Below are positions 1 to 5,475 of a stretch of 34,465 bases of DNA, piece by piece (position 1 is the first letter of the stretch; the number at the start of each line of letters is the position of its first letter). Origin of the DNA: an uncultured Agathobaculum sp. (lineage in GTDB: Bacteria > Bacillota > Clostridia > Oscillospirales > Butyricicoccaceae); the NCBI RefSeq assembly GCF_944384695.1, contig NZ_CALWUQ010000018.1, positions 1-34,465 of the forward strand. The letters run 5' to 3'. The notes below the pieces were generated by a model. The model was given only the letters and a program-made list of their open reading frames with translations, did no database searches and was not told the DNA's origin. The translations under genes and the position numbers were made by a program.

Positions 1-240
1 GGACGCACACATTGCTGTTTTGACAATGCGCGGATGGAAAGTTTTTTTGCAACCCTCAAAAAGGAGTTGATTTATCGGCTTCACTGCGTTTCTATGAAAC
101 GGGAGCAGGTTGGACAGTTGATTTTTCGCTGGATCGAAACGTATTACAATCGCCTCCGGCGCAACACCGCAAATGAGGATAATCTGCCTCCGCTTGCTAA
201 GCGTTTACAGTGGATAAAAAATCGGAGTCAGATTGCTTGA
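1..240 (+). pseudogene. IS3-family (IS150-like) transposase OrfB, 3' end only
   Basis: The frame is open from the window edge and ends in TGA at 238-240. It encodes the C-terminal part of a DDE integrase-core transposase. The segment FDNARMESFFATLKKE matches the canonical 'NAxMESFF..LKxE' block carrying the last catalytic Glu (codon 37-39). It continues with a WIETYYNRLRRN segment typical of IS3 OrfB ends. The start lies outside the window, so I cannot tell whether the full transposase is intact upstream. Downstream (241 to about 280), the DNA before the IS256 remnant ends with a TTCTTGACCA-like stretch compatible with an IS3 right end, but no terminal repeat can be paired because the left end is missing. 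Family call is confident; functional status is unknown. Confidence 0.85.
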
Positions 241-613
241 TGGGGTAAATTGGGTGTGCGGTTTTCTTGACCATTCTACCCTGCACAAAGGCTTCCTGCA
301 CCACCTGGATCAAAGCTGCCCCACTTCGCTTGCGCTCGGTGACAAAAAACGGTATGTAGTCTCCTTGGCGAACCTTGGGTACCATGAGATACATGGTGCC
401 CATCCTTGTATCCAGCCGCCGAGGACGGTAGCCACAGCGATACCCGTTGCGGCTGCCGGAACGTTCACTTTTTTCCGCACCCAGTTGCTGGCTGACTTCG
501 GCCTCCATGAGCTCACCGCATAACCATTCCAGCATACTCAGCATAGGGTCTGGCTGCGCCATACATTGCAGTAGCAATTCCGTCAGATTTGTGGTATGAT
601 TCTTTCGAGCCAT
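197..613 (-). pseudogene. IS256-family (mutator type) transposase, N-terminal fragment
   Basis: The start is taken at 613 (MARKNH...), because an AAAGGAG box sits just upstream; an in-frame ATG at 649 lacks this. The first ~110 residues match the IS256 transposase N-terminus: a helical segment, then 'EKSERSGSRNGYRCGYRPR', then a GTMYLMVPKVR block and 'IQVVQEAFVQG'. Family members run to about 400 residues and carry their DDE core beyond this point. Here homology stops near 'FVQG' (about position 280) and the frame runs into the oppositely oriented IS3 remnant, ending at 197. This looks like truncation by the IS3 insertion, with the other half possibly beyond the window. It cannot encode an active transposase. 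Confidence 0.85.
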
Positions 614-677
614 TAGGGATTCTCCTTTGTATTTTGATTGTCTTGTCAACTCTCATTTTACAGGAGCCCTAATGGCT
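608..677. repeat. 11-bp perfect inverted repeat around the IS256 start codon
   Basis: AGCCATTAGGG at 608-618 is the exact reverse complement of CCCTAATGGCT at 667-677. The left arm contains the transposase ATG (611-613). In the transposase transcript the arms could pair and occlude initiation. It may alternatively be a fortuitous internal repeat near the element's end, which probably lies near 690-700 (GTGTAAAGAAAATAGACA when read on the minus strand). Confidence 0.55.
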
Positions 678-725
678 TGTCTATTTTCTTTACACTTTTG
701 CGAACTCGATTATACGCTATCCGGC

Positions 726-845
726 CTATTCATCTTCGCTAAGTATAATGTAAGCGCACGCGGCTACTGTAAATCCTAGTGATGCACAGAAAGTGTATGC
801 CGGTATTCCCAGAATATAAAAATTAGCACTATTGAATGTAATCAG
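726..845 (-). other. Short hydrophobic reading frame, possible small membrane protein or gene remnant
   Basis: A 39-codon minus-strand frame, preceded by a stop codon, runs from 845 to a TAG at 726-728. It begins with CTG, 9 nt after an AAGGGGG box, and has no ATG. The translation contains one hydrophobic stretch (FYILGIPAYTFCASLGFTVA, then ACAYIIL) and ends in acidic SEDE, as a single-pass membrane peptide would. It sits just downstream of the broken XRE regulator on the same strand. I do not recognise it. It could be the decayed partner of that regulator, a frameshifted remnant or chance. Confidence 0.3.
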
Positions 846-921
846 TCAAAATTTCCCCCTTATTGTAGTGGCTGAGGCAACTCACTCTCTTTCTCTACAC
901 ATATGCTCATTTGGAAGTAGA

Positions 922-1248
922 TTAAATGTTTAAGTAGGTAGATGTACTTTCCTTTGAACTATAATATAAAAGTAGTGATAAGTAGGTTCCCCAAGCCATC
1001 CGTGTTTTCCCGCTTTCGATCTGGCTGTGTGTTTAGCGTGAAATACCTATTGCACCAGCTAATTCTTCTTGAGTAATTTTGGCTTTAGCACGCAATATCC
1101 TCAGTTCTGATGCTAAGTCTAAAATCAATGTGTCTCTAGACTTTTCCGGTATGCTGTTTCACTGGTTAAAGTATCTTTCACTAAAACAACTCCTTCTTTC
1201 AAAAAATACACCTAAAACCTCTTCTTTACAAACAACTCTTCTTGGCAT
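922..1248 (-). pseudogene. XRE/Cro-family HTH regulator interrupted by two in-frame stops
   Basis: One minus-strand frame from ATG at 1248 (MPRRVVCKEEVLG...) to TAA at 922-924 reads as about 108 codons if two stops are read through: TGA at 1159-1161 and TAA at 1033-1035. The middle section is a clear HTH_3 domain (ELRILRAKAKITQEELAGAI, then GISR). After the second stop it continues with THSQIESGKTRMAWGTYLSL, the usual 'S.IE.GK..M.W..FLSL' tail of this family. The readable homology on both sides of each stop argues for nonsense mutations in a once-functional gene. A GTG at 1181 with an AAGGAG box starts a different frame and yields only 18 residues. Promoter and operator upstream look intact. 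Confidence 0.75.
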
Positions 1249-1269
1249 TAACTGTAAATATTCAATTTG

Positions 1270-1298
1270 ATTATACAAAGTGTAGTTGCAAATGTCAA
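1270..1298 (-). promoter_or_regulatory. Consensus sigma-A promoter of the broken XRE gene
   Basis: On the minus strand TTGACA (1298-1293), a 17-nt spacer and TATAAT (1275-1270) match consensus perfectly. Predicted initiation is near 1263, only about 15 nt before the ATG at 1248. No Shine-Dalgarno box is seen in that short leader. Confidence 0.75.
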
Positions 1299-1300
1299 TG

Positions 1301-1317
1301 TGTCGTCTAAAACGACA
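1301..1317. promoter_or_regulatory. Palindromic operator TGTCGT-N5-ACGACA
   Basis: A perfect 6-bp inverted repeat with a 5-nt spacer (TGTCGTCTAAAACGACA) lies 2 nt upstream of the -35 box of the XRE promoter. Autoregulatory operators of this size and place are common for XRE proteins, so it is probably the cognate site. The assignment is by position only. Confidence 0.5.
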
Positions 1318-1437
1318 TGAACTGTTCTTTCTGAAAACTAGATGAATTTCTGATTTAGTCAAAAACCTTATAGGCAATGTCCTATTACAGCAATACAAAT
1401 CTTTCTCGCCTTCCACGAATGCCTCTTCTAATATGCA

Positions 1438-1478
1438 AAAAACGAAAACGGCAGCAAGCATCACTGCTTGCTGCCGTT
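1438..1478 (-). terminator. Rho-independent terminator of tmRNA
   Basis: A 14-bp stem (1447-1460 with 1465-1478), loop TCAC, is followed on the minus strand by TTTTCGTTTTTT. It lies about 60 nt past the tmRNA CCA end. Confidence 0.85.
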
Positions 1479-1536
1479 GCTAATTGTGATCGCAAATACG
1501 TTCCTAACAATGTATATGGTTCGTATCTGCGCGTTA

Positions 1537-1891
1537 TGGTGGAGCCGAGGGGAGTTGAACCCCTGTCCGAAAGCACATTCACCGTGACTTCTCCGGGCGC
1601 AGTTTGTCTTTTTACATTCCCTCCATGACACGCCGGCAAACAGGCTGGCCACTTCAGTAGAGTCATGTTACATGACGGGGGCAACTCTTACCCCGTACAC
1701 GTTCACCACTAATCGACGCCGGGTCTCAAAGCCGTGGTCCTCTCTGAGCCGACGGGCTAAGCCTTAATTAGGCAGCCTGAAGAGTATAATCGTTGTTGTT
1801 TAATTTATAAACAGTTGGAGCTTTTTACGCAGTTCCCCACTGCGGCCCGCTATCCCGGCTTCAACACCCCCGTCGAACCCGTTACGGCCCC
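1537..1891 (-). ncRNA. ssrA: tmRNA (transfer-messenger RNA)
   Basis: Rescues ribosomes stalled on mRNAs lacking a stop, acting with SmpB. The 5' end GGGGCCG at 1891 pairs with CGGCTCC before an encoded ACCA at 1540-1537, giving the 7-bp acceptor stem. The T arm (GGACAGGGGTTCAACTCCCC) and the 5' 'GGGTTCGACGGGGGT' block are typical. The tag frame ends at TAA 1770-1768 and reads NNNDYTLQAA from AAC at 1800. No GCA resume codon is present; the preceding triplet is TTA. The A at position -4 relative to AAC favours AAC as the resume codon, giving (A)NNNDYTLQAA, the same total length as the E. coli tag. The gap to smpB is only 28 bp with no obvious promoter, so co-transcription and RNase P processing are likely. 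Confidence 0.95.
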
Positions 1892-1919
1892 ATTTCGGGC
1901 ATCCATTGGATGCGAAAAA

Positions 1920-2393
1920 TCAACGATTTCTTTCCTTCATCGCGCGGTCCATCTCCCGCTTGGCGTCACGCGCGGCGATGCTGTCGCGCTTGTCATGCAG
2001 TTTTTTACCTTTGCAAAGACCAAGCTCGATTTTGACACGCGAGTTTTTAAAATAAACTGAAAGTGGAATGAGCGAATACCCGTCCTGTTTGGTTTTACCG
2101 AACAGGTTTGCAATTTCCTTCTTGTGCATCAGCAACCGCCGTACACGCAGTGGGTCTTTATTGAAGATATTTCCCTTTTCATAGGGGGAAATATGCATCC
2201 CACGTACAAAAAGCTCGCCGTCCTTAAAGGTGCAGTAAGAATCCTTGAGATTAATCTGACCCTGTCGAATCGACTTGACCTCGGTGCCTGCCAGTTCGAT
2301 ACCCGCTTCGTATTTTTCCTCGACAAAGTAGTCATGCCATGCTTTTTTGTTGGCCGTGACCTGTTTGGTGCCTTGCTTGGACACTGCGCCCAT
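1920..2393 (-). CDS. smpB: SsrA-binding protein SmpB
   Basis: 157 residues, full length for SmpB. The protein binds the tRNA-like domain of tmRNA and places it in the A site of stalled ribosomes. Recognisable features are the N-terminal 'ANKKAWHDYFVEEKYEAGI' and 'GTEVKSIRQGQINLKDSY' blocks, the oligonucleotide-binding barrel, the central HISPYEKGN motif, and the basic tail (GKKLHDKRDSIAARDAKREM) that inserts into the mRNA channel. A GGAGGGATTGCC ribosome binding site precedes the ATG. The tmRNA gene lies 28 bp downstream, the classical pairing. It has its own promoter (2423-2451). Confidence 0.97.
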   Translation of the reverse strand: MGAVSKQGTKQVTANKKAWHDYFVEEKYEAGIELAGTEVKSIRQGQINLKDSYCTFKDGELFVRGMHISPYEKGNIFNKDPLRVRRLLMHKKEIANLFGKTKQDGYSLIPLSVYFKNSRVKIELGLCKGKKLHDKRDSIAARDAKREMDRAMKERNR

Positions 2394-2422
2394 GGCAATC
2401 CCTCCTTTTCGTGGTTTCGTTT

Positions 2423-2451
2423 ATCATATCACGCTATACCGCGTTTGTAAA
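2423..2451 (-). promoter_or_regulatory. Promoter for smpB-ssrA
   Basis: Minus-strand TTTACA (2451-2446), 17-nt spacer, TATGAT (2428-2423), about 30 nt upstream of the smpB start. Confidence 0.65.
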
Positions 2452-2477
2452 GGCACAAGAATGTTACAAATTGCGAC

Positions 2478-2507
2478 TAAAACAGCGCCGCCGCTCAAAA
2501 GAGCGGC
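2478..2507 (-). terminator. Weak terminator hairpin overlapping the pth2 stop codon
   Basis: GCCGCTC-TTTT-GAGCGGC (2507-2490, minus sense) contains the last codons and stop of pth2. TTTTA follows a few bases on. The U tract is short, so some read-through into smpB is possible. Confidence 0.4.
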
Positions 2508-2917
2508 AGTTCGCCGGTAATCGGGTCAACCTTTTCGGGCAGCGCAGGCTCAAGCGCAAGACAGGTATAGGTCGGCTGTCCGTGGAATTCGGTAATGCCG
2601 TTGTCGCAGATGAGGGCGGACAAAATCCCTGCTTCCTTGGCCTTGCGGTCAATGGCAAGCAATTCTTCTTCCGAATCAACATAAACGCACACCTTGGCCA
2701 CGCCGCGCGAAAACCACTCGCTGAGCGGCGTGGCGGGTTGCGCACTCTCCGTCAGCGTTACACCGGATTCATCTGCCCGAATCTGCCCCAGTCGGTTTTC
2801 CCGTTCCAGTGCAGCCAGCACGGCCGTGACGCAGGCATGCCCCGCCTGTGCCGCAATCTTGCCCTTGCGCATTTTCAAATCCCGCCGCATTACAATCATC
2901 TGCTTAGGTTTATCCAT
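2495..2917 (-). CDS. Peptidyl-tRNA hydrolase, archaeal/eukaryotic type (Pth2 family)
   Basis: 140 residues. Pth2 enzymes cleave the ester bond of peptidyl-tRNAs dropped from ribosomes, recycling tRNA. The N-terminus KQMIVMRRDLKMRKGKIAAQ followed by AGHA is the Pth2 signature, including the conserved Lys of 'KMGKGKxAAQ'. The C-terminal ALICDNGITEFHGQPTYTCL aligns with the family's 'DAGxTxI..GT.T.LAIGP' segment, with the usual Pro-Gly replaced. It is about 20 residues longer than archaeal Pth2, with a DPITGELPLF tail. It starts 17 bp after the FAH-family gene and is probably co-transcribed with it. Placement beside smpB-ssrA groups it with ribosome rescue. Bacteria normally use the unrelated Pth1; whether one exists here cannot be seen. 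Confidence 0.8.
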   Translation of the reverse strand: MDKPKQMIVMRRDLKMRKGKIAAQAGHACVTAVLAALERENRLGQIRADESGVTLTESAQPATPLSEWFSRGVAKVCVYVDSEEELLAIDRKAKEAGILSALICDNGITEFHGQPTYTCLALEPALPEKVDPITGELPLF

Positions 2918-2934
2918 GCCTGCGCCTCCCCTGC

Positions 2935-3825
2935 TTATTCCACCGTGTTGGTCAGCTTGCCGATGCCCTCAATCTCACAGGTGACTACGTCACCTTTTTT
3001 CAGAAACTTCGGCGGCGTAAAGCCCATACCGACACCTGCAGGCGTGCCGGTTGCAATGATGGTGCCTGCTTTGAGCGTCATGCCTTGCGACAGCTCCGCG
3101 ATAATCTCTGCGACCGAGTGCAGCAAATGGTCGGTGTTGCTGTTCTGCCGCGGCTCACCGTTGACCGTGGACGAAATATCCAGCGCCGGCGGATAGGCAA
3201 TTTCGTCTGCCGTGACGATGCACGGCCCCATCGGGGTAAAGCCGTCAAGCGACTTGCCGAAATACCACTGATTATGCGTGGTCTGCAAATTGCGGGCGGA
3301 CACGTCGTTGACAATCGTATAGCCAAAAATATGACCGGGTGCTTCGGATTCGCTGACATTCTTGCAATCCTTACCGATGACCACACCCAGTTCCGCTTCA
3401 TAGTCCAGACTGTCTACTAAACCTTCATACGCCGGAATCGAATCGCCGCAGCCGGACGCTTCGCACACGCGCTTGCTGAAATACACTGCCTTCTTGCGGT
3501 TGACCAGAAATGCGTCCTCGTGGAACCGTGCGGACTCCACTGCATGGTCGGCATAGTTGATACCAAGACAAATCACATCCTGCGCCGGATGGGGGATGGG
3601 GGCGCGCAAACGCACGCTGTCCAGTCGCAGGGCCGCGCCCTCCGTAGCCTGTTCCACATCCGACAGGCGCACCATTTGTGCGGGTGAGATACGGCGAATC
3701 AGCTCGGTCATATCGGGGAACGACAGACCGAACGCCTCGAGCGGCCAGAGCAGTCCCGGCCAGCCTTTGTAGCCGATACCGATGCGGTCAACGCCGTCAT
3801 TGTTTTGATACGTATATAATTTCAT
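2935..3825 (-). CDS. Fumarylacetoacetate hydrolase (FAH) family protein
   Basis: 296 residues, consistent with the short bacterial FAH fold used by fumarylpyruvate hydrolases, oxaloacetate decarboxylases/tautomerases and 2-keto-4-pentenoate hydratase-like enzymes. The N-terminal ~70 residues form the variable domain. The catalytic domain begins at 'DVICLGINYADHA' and carries the metal-binding Glu residues in 'DYEAELGVVIG', then IVNDVSARNLQ, a 'GKSLDGFTPMGPCIV' block and 'GTIIATGTPAGVGMG'. The substrate cannot be inferred from sequence. It is the first gene of a unit with pth2, read from a promoter at 3861-3888. The start ATG follows an AGGAG box by about 12 nt, slightly long. Confidence 0.88.
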   Translation of the reverse strand: MKLYTYQNNDGVDRIGIGYKGWPGLLWPLEAFGLSFPDMTELIRRISPAQMVRLSDVEQATEGAALRLDSVRLRAPIPHPAQDVICLGINYADHAVESARFHEDAFLVNRKKAVYFSKRVCEASGCGDSIPAYEGLVDSLDYEAELGVVIGKDCKNVSESEAPGHIFGYTIVNDVSARNLQTTHNQWYFGKSLDGFTPMGPCIVTADEIAYPPALDISSTVNGEPRQNSNTDHLLHSVAEIIAELSQGMTLKAGTIIATGTPAGVGMGFTPPKFLKKGDVVTCEIEGIGKLTNTVE

Positions 3826-3860
3826 ACATTGGTCACGCTCCTATTATGTTTGCCAATGTT

Positions 3861-3888
3861 ATCATAGCACAAACTGCACAAAAATCAA
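3861..3888 (-). promoter_or_regulatory. Promoter for the FAH-pth2 unit
   Basis: Minus-strand TTGATT (3888-3883), 16-nt spacer, TATGAT (3866-3861). Confidence 0.55.
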
Positions 3889-3897
3889 AGCACATAT

Positions 3898-3945
3898 TTG
3901 AACCTTTCCACGAAATGTGTTATGCTTTACTCAGAGTAATTCTGA
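3898..3945 (+). promoter_or_regulatory. Promoter with a small palindrome at the start site
   Basis: TTGAAC (3898-3903), 17-nt spacer, TATGCT (3921-3926) serve the plus-strand gene pair. TCAGA-GTAAT-TCTGA (3931-3945) is a 5-bp inverted repeat at the expected initiation point and could be an operator or a short 5' hairpin. Confidence 0.5.
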
Positions 3946-3960
3946 ATGGGGGAACCATCC

Positions 3961-4134
3961 ATGACCGGCACCTGTGAGGACTGCGCATACAGCGTATATG
4001 ACGACATGCTGAACGAATATGTCTGCGAAGCTTATCTGGATGAGGACGAGTTCTACCGTCTGTCACAGATCAACGGCCCTTGTCCCTATTACCGCTCCGG
4101 CGATGATTATGAGCTGGTGCGCCATCAAAACTGA
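3961..4134 (+). CDS. Small Cys-containing protein (DUF6472-like)
   Basis: 57 residues from ATG 3961, chosen because GGGGGA lies 8 nt upstream; an ATG at 3946 would overlap that box. The protein is acidic with a CEDCAYSVYD start, a further Cys in the middle (YVCEAYLDEDEF), and 'GPCPYYRSGDDYELVRHQN' at the end. The pattern C-x2-C ... C ... C suggests a small metal or zinc site, as in a compact family found in Clostridia. No function is known to me. It is followed 12 bp later by the acetyltransferase and shares its promoter. Confidence 0.75.
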   Translation: MTGTCEDCAYSVYDDMLNEYVCEAYLDEDEFYRLSQINGPCPYYRSGDDYELVRHQN

Positions 4135-4146
4135 GGAGAGAATAAC

Positions 4147-4728
4147 ATGACCGAACGAGAAAAAGCAGCCGCCGGGCTGCTGTATGACGCCAATTACGAC
4201 CCAGAATTACGGAAGGCCCGCGCTGTCGCCAAGGACCTTTGCATGGACTACAACCAGTTGCGCAGCACACAGCAAGCGGAACGTCTCGCGCTGCTGCACA
4301 CGCTGCTGGCTGCCTGCGGCGAGGACACCTACATTGAGCCGCCGTTTTTCGTCGATTACGGCAGCAATATCCGTGTAGGCAAAGCCTTTTACGCCAATCA
4401 CAATCTGGTTATTCTGGACGGCGCATCGGTCACCTTCGGCGACCATGTGTTCATCGGCCCAAACTGCTGCTTTTCCACAGCCGGACACCCGCTCGACACT
4501 GCGCAGCGCAATGCCGGGCTGGAATATGCCAAACCCATTACTATCGGCAATAACGTCTGGATTGGCATGGGCGTACAGGTGCTGCCCGGTGTGACCATCG
4601 GAGATAACGCCGTCATCGGCGCAGGCAGCGTTGTCACCAAAGACATCCCGGCGGGTGTGCTGGCGGTCGGCGTACCCTGCCGCCCGGTGCGTGAAATTGC
4701 ACAAAAGCCGCGCCGTGTCATTCTGTAA
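4147..4728 (+). CDS. Maltose/galactoside-type O-acetyltransferase (hexapeptide)
   Basis: 193 residues, the usual length of Maa/LacA/NodL-type acetyl-CoA sugar O-acetyltransferases. The N-terminal 'EREKAAAGLLYDANYDPEL' block is the Mac domain seen in maltose acetyltransferases. It is followed by left-handed beta-helix hexapeptide repeats (for example VTIGDNAVIGAGSVVTKDIP). The catalytic His is in 'FSTAGHPLD', and NHNLVILDGA is also conserved. It acts in the cytoplasm on free sugars; the natural substrate is often uncertain. An AGGAGAGAATAAC ribosome binding site precedes it, and transcription ends at the bidirectional terminator 13 bp downstream. Confidence 0.9.
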   Translation: MTEREKAAAGLLYDANYDPELRKARAVAKDLCMDYNQLRSTQQAERLALLHTLLAACGEDTYIEPPFFVDYGSNIRVGKAFYANHNLVILDGASVTFGDHVFIGPNCCFSTAGHPLDTAQRNAGLEYAKPITIGNNVWIGMGVQVLPGVTIGDNAVIGAGSVVTKDIPAGVLAVGVPCRPVREIAQKPRRVIL

Positions 4729-4735
4729 AACGCGC

Positions 4736-4771
4736 AAAAAAGACCTTTGCCATCCGGCAAAGGTCTTTTTG
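4736..4771. terminator. Bidirectional Rho-independent terminator
   Basis: An 11-bp perfect stem AGACCTTTGCC/GGCAAAGGTCT (4741-4751, 4756-4766), loop ATCC, is flanked by A5 and T5 runs. It ends the acetyltransferase transcript on the plus strand and the envelope operon on the minus strand. Confidence 0.9.
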
Positions 4772-4776
4772 TTTGA

Positions 4777-5442
4777 TTATGCAACGGCTTCCACAGTCTC
4801 CACACCGTTTTCCCGATAGGTGTATACCGTAAATCCGCTGTACGTCCATACACCGTCCTCGCCTTCCCCCATACAGCTGGGCGAATAGCTCTTAGAGCTG
4901 GGCGAGCCGAGCGCTCCCTCCAATGCGGAAGCAGACGAACCAATGTAGCCGGATGCCTGCGAAGCGGTCGGCTTGGCCGGTTCCGGTGCCGGCTCGGGCT
5001 GCGGCGCGGGAGCCGGAGTAGATTCCGGCTTACTGGTCGCAGTGCTGCCGGACGCGCTGCCCGACGAAGACTGACTGGCTGTGCTGCCGCTCGAAGAAGT
5101 CGATACCGACGACGTGCTGCCGCTCGACTGCGGCTTGCTGGTCGAACTGCTGCCCGCGCTCGTACCGGACGATGTGCTGCCCGACTGCGGCTTGGACTGC
5201 GCCGTACTGTCCGAAGTCTGACTATCGGCGGCATCCTTATCCGCTTCGGTCTTGTCCGCTTCGGTCTTGTCCTCCTCACGGGCCGTATCCTCGGTCTTGT
5301 CCTTGTCCTGCTCGTCCTTTACCGTGTCAACAGCCTCGTTTTCCAGCTGGTCCTCGGCCGTGGCATTCTGATTGCCGCTGCAGGCTGCCAGACTGCCGCA
5401 CACGAGCAGCGCCAGCAGCAGGGCTGTCATTTTCTTTTTCAT
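4777..5442 (-). CDS. Ser/Thr-rich lipoprotein with a C-terminal BamE-like motif
   Basis: 221 residues. A signal peptide of about 20 residues ends in a lipobox (GSLAAC, Cys21), so it should be lipid-anchored outside the membrane. Residues ~25-75 are highly charged with EADKTEADK repeats. Residues ~75-160 form a low-complexity Ser/Gly/Thr then Pro/Ala linker, probably spanning the wall. The last ~55 residues are folded-looking: 'GYIGSSASALEGALGSP', then a Cys and GVWTYSGFTVYTY. The order 'G.S...L...LG.P ... W.Y.GFTV' recalls the SmpA/BamE fold, which is inference from pattern only. It is last in the operon, 33 bp after the AlgJ-like gene. No function is established. Confidence 0.8.
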   Translation of the reverse strand: MKKKMTALLLALLVCGSLAACSGNQNATAEDQLENEAVDTVKDEQDKDKTEDTAREEDKTEADKTEADKDAADSQTSDSTAQSKPQSGSTSSGTSAGSSSTSKPQSSGSTSSVSTSSSGSTASQSSSGSASGSTATSKPESTPAPAPQPEPAPEPAKPTASQASGYIGSSASALEGALGSPSSKSYSPSCMGEGEDGVWTYSGFTVYTYRENGVETVEAVA

Positions 5443-5475
5443 ATCATATCCTCCCGATTATTTTTTGTTTCTGAT

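Noticed and set aside
233..523. Plus-strand frame of 96 codons across the IS256 remnant
   Set aside because: Antisense to a recognisable IS256 transposase fragment, with no homology of its own that I can see.
1159..1464. 101-codon minus-strand frame over the XRE start region
   Set aside because: Its upstream half crosses the XRE promoter and tmRNA terminator. Only the last 29 codons, from ATG 1248, belong to the broken XRE gene.
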